A stretch of DNA of 52,535 bases. It comes from a virus. This document shows positions 40,001 to 46,606 of this stretch, one piece after another (positions within the stretch are counted from its first letter, which is position 1; each line of letters starts with the position of its first letter). The notes under the pieces were generated by a model, which was not told the DNA's origin, ran no database searches, and saw only the letters and a list, made by a program, of their open reading frames with translations. The DNA is taken from the IMG/VR virus record IMGVR_UViG_3300044858_001628, positions 1 through 52,535 of that record; one strand, 5' to 3'. The position numbers and the translations under genes were made by a program.

Positions 40001-43000
40001 AGGTTTATATTCTTCGTAATTACTTAATTCTTCTTCATTACTGCTACGTGAAAACATTGTTTTATTTTCAGAAGCATCAGAGCTTTCTTGTTGAGTTGAT
40101 TTACCATCAACAACCTCGTCAAGCTCTGCAAAAATTGCATCAAGCTCTTTGTCGCCAGTTGATTTCTTATTTACAACAGGATTATTGCCAAATACCTTAC
40201 CTTTTGATTCTTTTTTCTCTTGGATTAGCTCTGGTAAAGTTCTTTTACCTTTTGATTTAGATTTTTTCTGTGCAACACTATCGAAAACCTCACCAAAGAT
40301 GTTCTCGATATCATTGTCGCTTAATTCAGAAAGTCCTCCAGCGTCAGTTGGGCTTGCGCCTGTACCGCTTGTTTTGCCACTTCCAGAGTTGCCGATTCCA
40401 CCCTGTCTGGGTCGCCCTGTCTTATCATTTCCCCTACGTCTGTTCTGTCCATCAGCATCATCGCTAGGTGTTCCGCGCTCTGTGGTTTTTCCATTCGTAT
40501 CGCTTCCGCTTCCTCTAGGGTCATTCTCGCTATTGCTGTCGCTTCCTTCAGCCCCTCCATTTCTATCAGAGTTTCCAGCTTGTTCTTGATTGCCATTCGG
40601 TAATTGTCCGCTTCCAGAATTTGTACTGCTAAAGCCTCTGGATGCCTTGCTGGAATCCACCAAGATTCGTTCTGAATTTTTGTGAGCCTCAACATATCTA
40701 CTCCATAATTGTTCATAATTAAAAACGCGCTCTACTTCATTGTTCATATCATACGCTGATTCTGTTTGATTTCTACCAGCGATAACAAGAACTCTAAGAG
40801 GCCATGCCGCGCCTTGTCGAGCATACATACTTCCATCTACCTCAAAGTGGTCTGCCACGTTGTAGTTAGCGTACAACCAATTCAAGAACACTTTGTCATT
40901 TGAGTTTACAGCACCAACTTTCTTATTAGCGCCAAGTATGATTACAGCGCGACCTTTATCTGCGAGTGTGCGTAGTGATTTAGCGGCAATAAGATGGTCA
41001 ATCTTACCCATCATGTAGTTTCTGCCATCCCATGAAGGAACGCCAACAGGTGATGCCAAGCTTCCGAATGGTGGGTTTGTTAATATAACATCTGCGGCTT
41101 GGTCGTTGATGGTATCAATTTGCTTAACAGCATCACCATCAATAACTTTACCAAACTCCATGAGCTTCATATTTAATGCTCTATGTTTTTCAAGTTCAAT
41201 CGTGGTGATGTTTTTTGGATTTGCGTTAATTAAAAGTAATCCATTCCCACCTGACGGGTCTATTACTTTTGAGTTGGCATTAACTCTTCCTAACTGTCCA
41301 GCAATAAATGATATTGGCAATGGTGTAGAGTAAGCCTGATTTGATGCACTTGTTGATGTTCTAACATCTAAGTTTGGCTGTTTGTTATACAGAGATAATA
41401 ATTCATCAAAGATGGCCTTTTCATCAGAGCCAGCAAGACGCATATCAACAATCTTTTGTCCTGCAAATTTAGCAAGTGCCGCCTCAAAATCCTCTTGCCC
41501 TTGTTTAAGTTTTAGTAAATCAACGTCTGCTGGTTTGATTCTGTAAGCTTTAGCCACATAATCTTTAATAGCCCTATTATCTTCTGGAAACCAACCTTGT
41601 TTAAGATGAAAAAACATTGATTCAGCCATTGAGCCGTTTTTAAGCTCTGGAAACTTAACAATGTTCATTTCCTCCATGATTTTGTCTAAGTTCTGCACAA
41701 AATCAATGATTACCTTGTTTGCATCTGCAACTTGCTTTGTTTGTGGGTCTAGTATGCGCTCAGTGCCTTTTATTTTATCAGCGTCAGCCTGTGCTATTTC
41801 TTTAGTGCTAAACCAATTGATAGTTCCTGCAAGTGAATCTCTGCTGTAAAGAAACTTCGTGCCAACATTGTGCTGGTCTATAACACCAAACCCTAAACCT
41901 TCAACCTCGACAATTCTTGGCTCTACTTTGTATGTTTTGAATTTAAGTGTCTTACCATCAATTAGCGCAAAGAAGTTCTCATAAACGCTGGCAATATAAG
42001 CACGCTCTTCACCTGTTGGGTATGGAGTGCCTGCGTAACCATTCTTTTTAGTCATGTAACCATCAGCGCGTGATTTACCGACCAAGTAAGGGCTACCGCC
42101 TTTTGTTTTATCGAAAAGGAATGATTCAAAACCACGCGCAAGCATTTCAACTTTAGTACCCCAATAAGCTTTGCTTTTACCTCTATCTAAGTTATCGGCT
42201 TCTTTTTTGAATTGCGTCTGCTCTTTTACATACTCATGTACTGGCGTTGCATAACTTCCTTGCTGGTTTATTTTTGCAAATACAGCATCCTTTGGCGGTG
42301 TGCTTCTATTTTTTTCATTATTAGCATCACGCAATACACCTCTCAAGTAAGCATCAAGTCTGTCGCTATGTATTCTGCTTGAAAGTGTATTTGAAAGTAA
42401 GTTAATTACCCCCCTGTATTTTGTCGCGTTAATGCTATCTTCTGCACCAGTTTCTATGTTGTGGTCTAAGCCATGAAACCACTCATGCCCAACCGTACCA
42501 TTGCCATTTGTTTTTGTAAGATTGATTACATTTGATGTTGGCTCAAAGTGCGCGGCCGCACGAGTGTTTTTACTTCCGCGAGAGCCAATCGCCAATCCAA
42601 GTTTTCCAGCAACAGAAACGATGTTTGCATCAATTCCAGTGATAGAAGATAAGTCGTAAAGTGAATCATAAGCTAAGTTTAAATTCTGCTGACGTTCAAT
42701 CTGATTTACCCACTCACCGAACTCAAGGCCAGAGAATCCAAAAGCACTTGTAAACGCATCTGTATCAATATCTTTTCCACCACGATGGTCTTTCATTCCA
42801 ACGCGAGTGATGTTATCTAGGCGAGGTGGAACGTCAGGGTCTTTTTTAACCAATCTGTTAGTCTGGTCGGTTGAATTTTCATCTTTACCAAATGTGTTTG
42901 CATAGCTATTAACAAGATTGCTTATGCCAGTTGCAGGCCTCCAGCTTGAAGTGTCAAAAATAGATGCGGCTGGCTTACCCTCTTCTGTTAGAGTTAAATT

Positions 43001-46000
43001 GCCACCCTCTTCTTTAAGGTATCGTTGAACAAAGGCGCTTCTAGCCGATTCAACAGTTGAAGCAGAATGGAATGTTGCCTGCAAATCATTCAAGAACTTC
43101 ACATAATTGCCAGCAATAACATTGGCTTTTTCTGACATTTCAACATCAGCAAGAGAACTTGTTACTATTGACTTGTCTGTGGCCTTGTAACTGTACGAAT
43201 AGTACGCTTTTAACTGACTTGCAATATATTCAAGAGGCATCCTTATATGCTCAAAAATTGCTTCTTTAAACATCATTGTGCCAAAAGTCTGCTCTTCATT
43301 AGAGAATTGGTCTAAGTAGTTCTTTTTATGTAAAGCATCAAGCCACTTTTCAGCTTCTTTTAATAGTTTCTTTTCATCACTTCCAACATCAGGCTTTTGT
43401 GGCGCTTGTCCTTTAATCTTTCCACCAAGCTCATTACCTGCATCATCAACGCCAGAAGCCTTGCTTATCATTGCAGATACAACAACAACCTCTGATTCGG
43501 CAGTTTCTTGAAGCTTATCTGTAACTCGGAATTTAAGGCGTTTTAGATTTTTAAGCACACCATCAGTAACGTCAGAATTGTTAAGCGGTAGTGATATTCT
43601 GATTAAGTAGTCATCAGGGAATACAGTTGGCATAGCAGATGGTTGTAATGATTCAACCTCTAGCACGCCTTTGTATAATTCAGATGTAAGCCAAGCAATA
43701 TCACCAGATTCAACGGCTGATAACACAGTAGTTTCCTGCTCTACTGGCTCGGCTTTCTTTTCCTTAACTGGTTTTTCAGCAGGTTTTTCAACTGGCTTTT
43801 CTTCGCTATCAACAACCTCAACCTTTGGCTTTTCAACTTTAGGATTAACTTCTTTTGGCGCTTTCTCTTTCTTAGGCTCTTTTGGATTATCAGAGATTGT
43901 GCCACCTGTTGCGCCACCTGTTGTGCCAACATCATTAGGCTCTTCTTTTACATTTCCTGCTTCTGTAGGTTTTTGTTTAGAAGTAATGATGCTGTTTATT
44001 TTCTCAACAAGCTTATCTTTATCAAGCCACTCTTCTACAAACTCACCTTCATTTGCTACGCCTGCGTCAATCAAACGCTTCGCATAAGTACGAGCTTTAA
44101 TTAAATGATTTTCCCATCCATCAGGTGCAACAACATTAACATTTTCAGTTTCATTAGCATCAACCTGTACGTCTTTTGGTGTTTCATCGACACTTATTTC
44201 AGTTGTGTCGCCAGCATCGACATTCTCAACGCTAGGCTGATAGTCTTTGTTGTAGGTAATGATTTGTTTATTAAACTGACCAGAAGCCTTAACTGCCGCC
44301 TTAATTTCATCAAGCGTAGCTGTTTTCTTTACGGTAACAGGGTCGCCTTCATAATCAAGCAACTCGTCACCGTTATGCAATACATTAAAGTTATCACCAT
44401 TAGGCTTTAAGCTAATTACTTGGTTTGCGCCCTTGCTACCAATATGCGCGATTTGAATGTTTGCGTTTTCTGGCGTAGTAGCTTCTTCAACAACTGGATT
44501 ATCTTGAGTAGTCAGGGATTCCTTGACAGGTGCAAATTCTTGAGCAGGCGATACAGTAGATTTCAACACTCCATCTACTTTTGCAGGAATAGTAGTATCA
44601 CCAATCTGGTCAATTAAAAATGTTCTATGGTGTCCATCCTGCAAGTGAAAAGTTCCATCTGGTAAGGTATTCACTTCAATTGGATTTGATTTATTAAATT
44701 CACGAAGTTTATTTTGAGCTTCTTTATCAGCTTTAAATAAATCAACCATTTCACGCATGGTAGCGCCATCTTTAATATCCATTCCTGCGCCATGCTTTAG
44801 CACGCCAGCAACCTGTTCCTGCGTAACCCCCTGTGTTCCAATAGCGCCATTCTTACGTTTAACATTTGATATATTAAAGCCAGTAGTGCTATCAGGTAAG
44901 GTAGTCGTTCCAGCATCAACTGTTGCAGGTTTAAGCCCACGCAACGTCATTTCAGCCTCAATACGACCTTTAATTGTAGTGTCATCAGTAAGCTTTAACA
45001 GGCGACCTAATAAGTCATCAGACGCGCTTTCAAAAGGTCTAGCCTCTACTGCATCACCCCCTGTGGTGTCATTTCCAGTAGCCACATTCGTTCCGATGCT
45101 GGATGGAGGTGTGGCGGTAGCGTCACCCATTCCTGTTCCATTTGGCTGTATAGGTAAATCTGCCACGCTTCCTTGAGCGTTATTACCTGTAGATTCACTG
45201 GTGTTTGTAGCCATTGTGGTAGAGGCATCATTGTTACGGTTAGCATTGCTTACACCTTCATTAAATCTACTATCAAAGGAATTATTTACGCCAAGAGTTG
45301 TTCTAAAATCATTGAGTGCAGTTTTAGTATCAGCCGCACGACCTTGACTATCAACTGTTATTGTTGGCGCTGGTAACGCTAAAGTAGGTTGTTGTTTTGG
45401 AGTTGTACCTGTACGCGCTTGAAATGCCGCTAACTCTTCTGCCGTAAATCGCTTTTCCGCTTCGGCTCTTGTCATCGTACTACCATCAGGGAATACAACT
45501 AAATCATTGTTTTCAAATGTTGGTGCAGGTAGCGCTAATACTTGGTCTGACGCGCCACCTAATACCGCAGTTTGAGCCGCACCTGTAATAGCACCGCCAC
45601 TTCCAGTTTGAGCAAGTGTAGTAGCTAATTGTTTGCGAGAGTTTATTACATACTCTGCCGCGCCAAGACCACCGCCTAGAGGTGCGGCCGCTAAACCTTC
45701 AAGAGTAGCGTTACCAGCTACACCTTGCCATGTATCTACATCAAAACCATCACGCGCTTGAGCTACGTTTGTAGCAACTCGCTCTTGACCGCCTTGAATT
45801 GCCTCTGGGATTGCCTCTTTACTTGCATCTGATAGCGTTTTCTTGAGTAGGTCTTTTGCTATGAACTGACCAGCTTCCTGACCAATTTCTTTAGCGCCTA
45901 GTCGTGCCGCAATACTTTCAACCCCTGTACCGCCAGCTAAAGCACCAAGTCCAGCACCTAAAGCAATCTGGTCTGCATTTTTACCTGTGTAAGATTGTGC

Positions 46001-46546
46001 TTCTGTCGCTAAAGCGTCAGCCTCTTGTTCTGTTTTTCCAGCGTCAATGTGAGCCTTTTTAACAGCATCGTAAACTTCACCCTTGATAGCACCAGCACCC
46101 ATAGCAGTGCCTACGCCAGTTGAAATAGCTGATTTAGTTGCCGCGCCAGCACCTAACTTCTGTGCCGCAAGCGCTGGAACGATTGTACCTGCGCCTTGAG
46201 CTATCGTATCTAGTGGTGATTGTGAAAAGTTTTTAAGTGCCGCGCCTACTTCTGCAAACCCACCTTTTTGCTCTGCGTTAGCCATACGTGCAGAGTTAAT
46301 AATGTCTTGGTCTTTTGCGCCTTGAGAGCGAAGGCTATCTAAACCTTCAATGCCTGATTGAATTACGTTTGATACTGGATTGTTTGCAGTAACAGCATCA
46401 CTTAGCATCTTACCGCCAAGTAGCGTGCCTTTAAGTAGATTTACCCCTAAGTCACCTACACCTCTTGCTATACCTGTTGTTGGATTTAAGTTAGGGGTAG
46501 AATTAAAAGCATCAACTTCTGCTTGGGATAATTTTATTTTTGCCAT
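31046..46546 (-). CDS. Giant polyvalent protein (~5166 aa): protease, methylase, helicase and ADP-ribosyltransferase modules
   Basis: Start: ATG 46546 (GGAA upstream; GTG 46552 also in frame). Approximate modules: Ala/Gly-rich N-terminus (1-330); ParB/sulfiredoxin-like LQDGHHRTF near 635; Lys-Pro-Glu linker near 900; LPD1 region 1235-1400 with zincin motif HEWFHGLDH at 1354; adenine methylase with DPSGGNG near 1783 and NPPFG at 1824; strawberry-notch-like SF2 helicase with GDDTGVGKG (K at 2341), DEAH at 2465 and GRIHRTGQ at 2902; second metallopeptidase HETLGH at 3589; poly-Gly near 3697; ADP-ribosyltransferase-like fold with VVYHGT at 4042; LPD38-like C-terminus with NRKGEMGRQIGSLYAFFN near 4780. 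Such polyvalent proteins are thought to be injected with DNA to defeat host defence (DarB of P1 is a partial analogue). Module functions are known for families; action here is inferred. Confidence 0.88.
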   Translation of the reverse strand: MAKIKLSQAEVDAFNSTPNLNPTTGIARGVGDLGVNLLKGTLLGGKMLSDAVTANNPVSNVIQSGIEGLDSLRSQGAKDQDIINSARMANAEQKGGFAEVGAALKNFSQSPLDTIAQGAGTIVPALAAQKLGAGAATKSAISTGVGTAMGAGAIKGEVYDAVKKAHIDAGKTEQEADALATEAQSYTGKNADQIALGAGLGALAGGTGVESIAARLGAKEIGQEAGQFIAKDLLKKTLSDASKEAIPEAIQGGQERVATNVAQARDGFDVDTWQGVAGNATLEGLAAAPLGGGLGAAEYVINSRKQLATTLAQTGSGGAITGAAQTAVLGGASDQVLALPAPTFENNDLVVFPDGSTMTRAEAEKRFTAEELAAFQARTGTTPKQQPTLALPAPTITVDSQGRAADTKTALNDFRTTLGVNNSFDSRFNEGVSNANRNNDASTTMATNTSESTGNNAQGSVADLPIQPNGTGMGDATATPPSSIGTNVATGNDTTGGDAVEARPFESASDDLLGRLLKLTDDTTIKGRIEAEMTLRGLKPATVDAGTTTLPDSTTGFNISNVKRKNGAIGTQGVTQEQVAGVLKHGAGMDIKDGATMREMVDLFKADKEAQNKLREFNKSNPIEVNTLPDGTFHLQDGHHRTFLIDQIGDTTIPAKVDGVLKSTVSPAQEFAPVKESLTTQDNPVVEEATTPENANIQIAHIGSKGANQVISLKPNGDNFNVLHNGDELLDYEGDPVTVKKTATLDEIKAAVKASGQFNKQIITYNKDYQPSVENVDAGDTTEISVDETPKDVQVDANETENVNVVAPDGWENHLIKARTYAKRLIDAGVANEGEFVEEWLDKDKLVEKINSIITSKQKPTEAGNVKEEPNDVGTTGGATGGTISDNPKEPKKEKAPKEVNPKVEKPKVEVVDSEEKPVEKPAEKPVKEKKAEPVEQETTVLSAVESGDIAWLTSELYKGVLEVESLQPSAMPTVFPDDYLIRISLPLNNSDVTDGVLKNLKRLKFRVTDKLQETAESEVVVVSAMISKASGVDDAGNELGGKIKGQAPQKPDVGSDEKKLLKEAEKWLDALHKKNYLDQFSNEEQTFGTMMFKEAIFEHIRMPLEYIASQLKAYYSYSYKATDKSIVTSSLADVEMSEKANVIAGNYVKFLNDLQATFHSASTVESARSAFVQRYLKEEGGNLTLTEEGKPAASIFDTSSWRPATGISNLVNSYANTFGKDENSTDQTNRLVKKDPDVPPRLDNITRVGMKDHRGGKDIDTDAFTSAFGFSGLEFGEWVNQIERQQNLNLAYDSLYDLSSITGIDANIVSVAGKLGLAIGSRGSKNTRAAAHFEPTSNVINLTKTNGNGTVGHEWFHGLDHNIETGAEDSINATKYRGVINLLSNTLSSRIHSDRLDAYLRGVLRDANNEKNRSTPPKDAVFAKINQQGSYATPVHEYVKEQTQFKKEADNLDRGKSKAYWGTKVEMLARGFESFLFDKTKGGSPYLVGKSRADGYMTKKNGYAGTPYPTGEERAYIASVYENFFALIDGKTLKFKTYKVEPRIVEVEGLGFGVIDQHNVGTKFLYSRDSLAGTINWFSTKEIAQADADKIKGTERILDPQTKQVADANKVIIDFVQNLDKIMEEMNIVKFPELKNGSMAESMFFHLKQGWFPEDNRAIKDYVAKAYRIKPADVDLLKLKQGQEDFEAALAKFAGQKIVDMRLAGSDEKAIFDELLSLYNKQPNLDVRTSTSASNQAYSTPLPISFIAGQLGRVNANSKVIDPSGGNGLLLINANPKNITTIELEKHRALNMKLMEFGKVIDGDAVKQIDTINDQAADVILTNPPFGSLASPVGVPSWDGRNYMMGKIDHLIAAKSLRTLADKGRAVIILGANKKVGAVNSNDKVFLNWLYANYNVADHFEVDGSMYARQGAAWPLRVLVIAGRNQTESAYDMNNEVERVFNYEQLWSRYVEAHKNSERILVDSSKASRGFSSTNSGSGQLPNGNQEQAGNSDRNGGAEGSDSNSENDPRGSGSDTNGKTTERGTPSDDADGQNRRRGNDKTGRPRQGGIGNSGSGKTSGTGASPTDAGGLSELSDNDIENIFGEVFDSVAQKKSKSKGKRTLPELIQEKKESKGKVFGNNPVVNKKSTGDKELDAIFAELDEVVDGKSTQQESSDASENKTMFSRSSNEEELSNYEEYKPFFKRIMEVMRKKYSDIKEQIKAFANAVLARYGAGIKAYAMRFVSDIKQEQENTPSSKKPIIPDPVDNESQVVYRGRSNGDSGGIYVPRKQADALYSALDLVEAENGDLDEFVMEELGYDSKEAMYKALGGYQIDALALAISANKNGNGFIIGDDTGVGKGRTAAGLMAWAVKSGKIPVFMTIKPDLYTAMYEDLQDIGKGDIKIAITNSKEEIKDSKGRVVLKSTPQSAKALYAHIIKTGELPDGAQALFTTYSQFNNPKLSAMRRDAVATLVRSEKAVIIMDEAHNAAGESQTGEFIRNLITGNNLFGVDIDGVDVAPPDDFTPPAVTYLSATFAKRPTNMPVYMRTHLAKAADSIEELISAFSGGGDVLQQIASEMLVKSGSMIRRERSYEGVKFGFITDEKNAERDERLVDEVTNVLRSIVRADREFAAWAESEDGRKTLATLMPKGYESYDKNGKLDTAMSHGLFTSVVHNYVSQLLLSTKVDSAVNYAIEAINRGEKAVFALQNTMGSALDDYTSIAGINVGDELKNFGWQTILTRGLTSARRLAFKSPTGNKSDTVRVIVPMNMLPYEIAREFQRGEELIESFKSSLPASPIDMIRFKMSQYSIVTNDDGTQYATKTPPKGANVRPLNISEITGRDKAVDYSTEVPTLVKRKDPDNVDIIRGYANGSIDTVILNSSGATGISLHASEKFKDQRPRHMIFLQPNPDIAVFKQTIGRIHRTGQVEWPTFTVLATGIPAERRILAVLKKKMKSLFSNTSSGKGSTEIDAVDFLNIYGDKIVAEYLSENDDVAGFLSVDISSEPEGTDIALTASGRASLLSVSEQNDFFNTVEERFNQEIEMRNATGTNTLEMKEYDYQASALETTMIEEGMDESNPFTESVFATKYAINVIGDIPTPEKVQTAIDSALGGRTSSEVVDDLVESLKMRYDEAYNQLVLRQSTLNEERLDEKATESEKKAIDDRLASIKTIMDGFATRREQTINALKYRAPIGGGYNSVIVNDIESEGVVVGYSIGKSTSKAGNPFSPSNIIVHIQRNVPNGRISIPLSKIESGSGISVPNQANTYFYLEDMFRLRSVNGGKENRYIITGNLVRFRTHHPEGDIIKFTLDGHTPENPMIESGILMPEKYKLDAGVKSGFSFRSKDAASEYLLSLMKYFNNKKYESTDYEFYKDRVTQIDGMLKINSAVSEELGEELRYGNVMTDSKKAILIYIDRYSGEVKFSVDTKIHPKLFKSKALVALIGDLSKRRNESYAQSNGISDPLKVKALIDLVYRFTNLSATESAVDYARDIAKRYYSGEKSGSASVEKSTDTPTFSRSKSENKGLPKVSVQIAVNKLRSGWKNAPEIIVVDDMNDPAIRKAVRDENQRQLSQGAKGHPEGFYDDGKVYILASEMNSPKDVIRVVFHETLGHYGLRGLYGKELGAILDQVAMLRKNDMAKKAKQYGLDLNKVSDRRIVAEEVLAEMAQTAPSAGFVKRAIAAIRNFLRSIGVNLEFSDNDIIVNYLLPARRFVVNGGGGGGGGGVKLSRDYSVNDAQLFKELTLNDDMFKYTKSSATDMQKVFDDVVPQLVRVDVAIAKDGVEEQYAIYPRDTKGKALLNQEGTISVYPDGNVEINVAAWDEGYGGSGVYSAVANWAYNNGKVFAGDRDGITSTGKLRRLENMVSMALKFGTTDHIAPHQDQERELGINWIKGDTENNIAELLKASYKAIRNGIYVTEKRNGYEVTYKSPNALGVAKLDDLVYDFDKQQFIELSSGKPYTDKEFRVLAESREARATHAGSTTLKRAVIAHTFLREKSGEKRQRLLELVGKLAYQSLENTQLNEIFYSRANQAQTETPQFKSWFGDSKVVDADGKPLVVYHGTAFKYTYNRDEARYETKDKFNTFEPKVGKRSLGFLGAEKEVTSQAFFFTPNKQLAREFGRAKADDSGKSSMNDYVYATYLSINNPYDLTLKSKSVVSDLKKAGYSKEEIADTSRINLWQFLDDERFVSYLKSQGYDGVKLLEKNYASSASKTPEISYAVFSPTQIKSATGNNGNFDANNNDIRFSRSNSSWNNPEPSKLDSVIYALQDKHIDLKRVTDSIKKAGADIADQFNAYLQEELYHGRTAKRTQDFIKHDLDPLIEDMRARGVAMADFEEYLWARHAEERNIQIAKVNPDMPDGGSGMDTQDARDYLSNLTAEQKANYTELAKRIDAINRKSRQTLIDYGLESEKTIEAWQGAYKNYVPLMREDMDNGFGNGTGQGFSVKGNASKRATGSNRAVVDIIANMAQQFEKNVIRGEKNRVSKALIGLAKLNPNKEFWKVDSPPKIKTVVKGATVYEVLYHGSKVQEFTNLAEANKLIQFEGKNGYTINTVKKPDSVQEVTDPNYKNLDNVVVARFKTEKGDIVERAVVFNKYDERSMRMAASVKNLDQDQIGELLGAASSFTRYFASINTQYNPIFGVVNIVRDVQGALLNLSTTPIANKKSDVLKNTPSALLGIYKDLRSERKNGVAGNSQWSQLFEDYQNEGGQTGFRDMYANAKERGESLQNALDPLWWQNSKIGKLISANGLLAKPEQWMYDKAIKPIFDWLSDYNTALENAVRLSVYKVALDNGHSKQQAASMAKNISVNFNRKGEMGRQIGSLYAFFNASVQGTARIGETMLEKDANGKVKLSAMGKRIVQGGLLLGAMQALLLSAAGYGDDEPPEFVRDRSLVIPLGDSYITVPMPLGFNAIPSLGRIVTEWALSGGEDTQKRLVHIMDMILNVTNPIGNAGLSIQTITPTVIDPLAALAENKDFTGRPIAREDFNSLNPTAGFTRSRDKAWDLSVAIAQAINYMTGGNDYKQGAISPTADQLEYLAGQFTGGVGREIIKAGTTADSLFTGEELPTYKVPLVGRFYGDVTGQASQGDAFYTNVRIMNEYQNEMKGIAKEGGDIAKFMESHPEARLARVSDLALRQVQNLRKQQRAIKEAGGDNREAVKVIDERITQIMKRLNDNVTSIKEGKAV

Positions 46547-46577
46547 TTGCACAATTCCAAAGGTTTAGACGTTTCAT
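46512..46577 (-). CDS. Possible 21-aa leader peptide overlapping the giant gene start
   Basis: ATG 46577 has a very good ribosome-binding site (AAAGGGG, 8 nt) and its frame (KRLNLWNCANGKNKIIPS) ends at 46512, overlapping the first codons of the giant gene in another register. Translation of it could regulate access to the giant gene's weaker start site. It may also be chance. Confidence 0.35.
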   Translation of the reverse strand: MKRLNLWNCANGKNKIIPSRS

Positions 46578-46578
46578 A

Positions 46579-46605
46579 ATTCTGCCCCTTTGGTGTGCGT
46601 TGTAA
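46579..46605 (-). promoter_or_regulatory. Putative late promoter element, copy a (before giant gene)
   Basis: Minus strand: TTACAACGCA (46605-46596), 11 nt, CAGAAT (46584-46579), in the 60-bp gap after the 578-aa gene. A start near 46572 would give a ~26-nt leader to ATG 46546. Confidence 0.5.
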
Positions 46606-46606
46606 G

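Noticed and set aside
40149-40716. Frames on both strands at 40149-40589 and 40321-40716
   Set aside because: They lie over the Gly/Ser/Asn-rich low-complexity linker of the giant protein after the methylase and have no start signals or recognisable domains.
43671-44087. 138-codon plus-strand frame antisense to the giant gene
   Set aside because: It mirrors the Lys/Pro/Glu-rich linker of the giant protein, giving a Ser/Phe-rich product typical of an antisense shadow.
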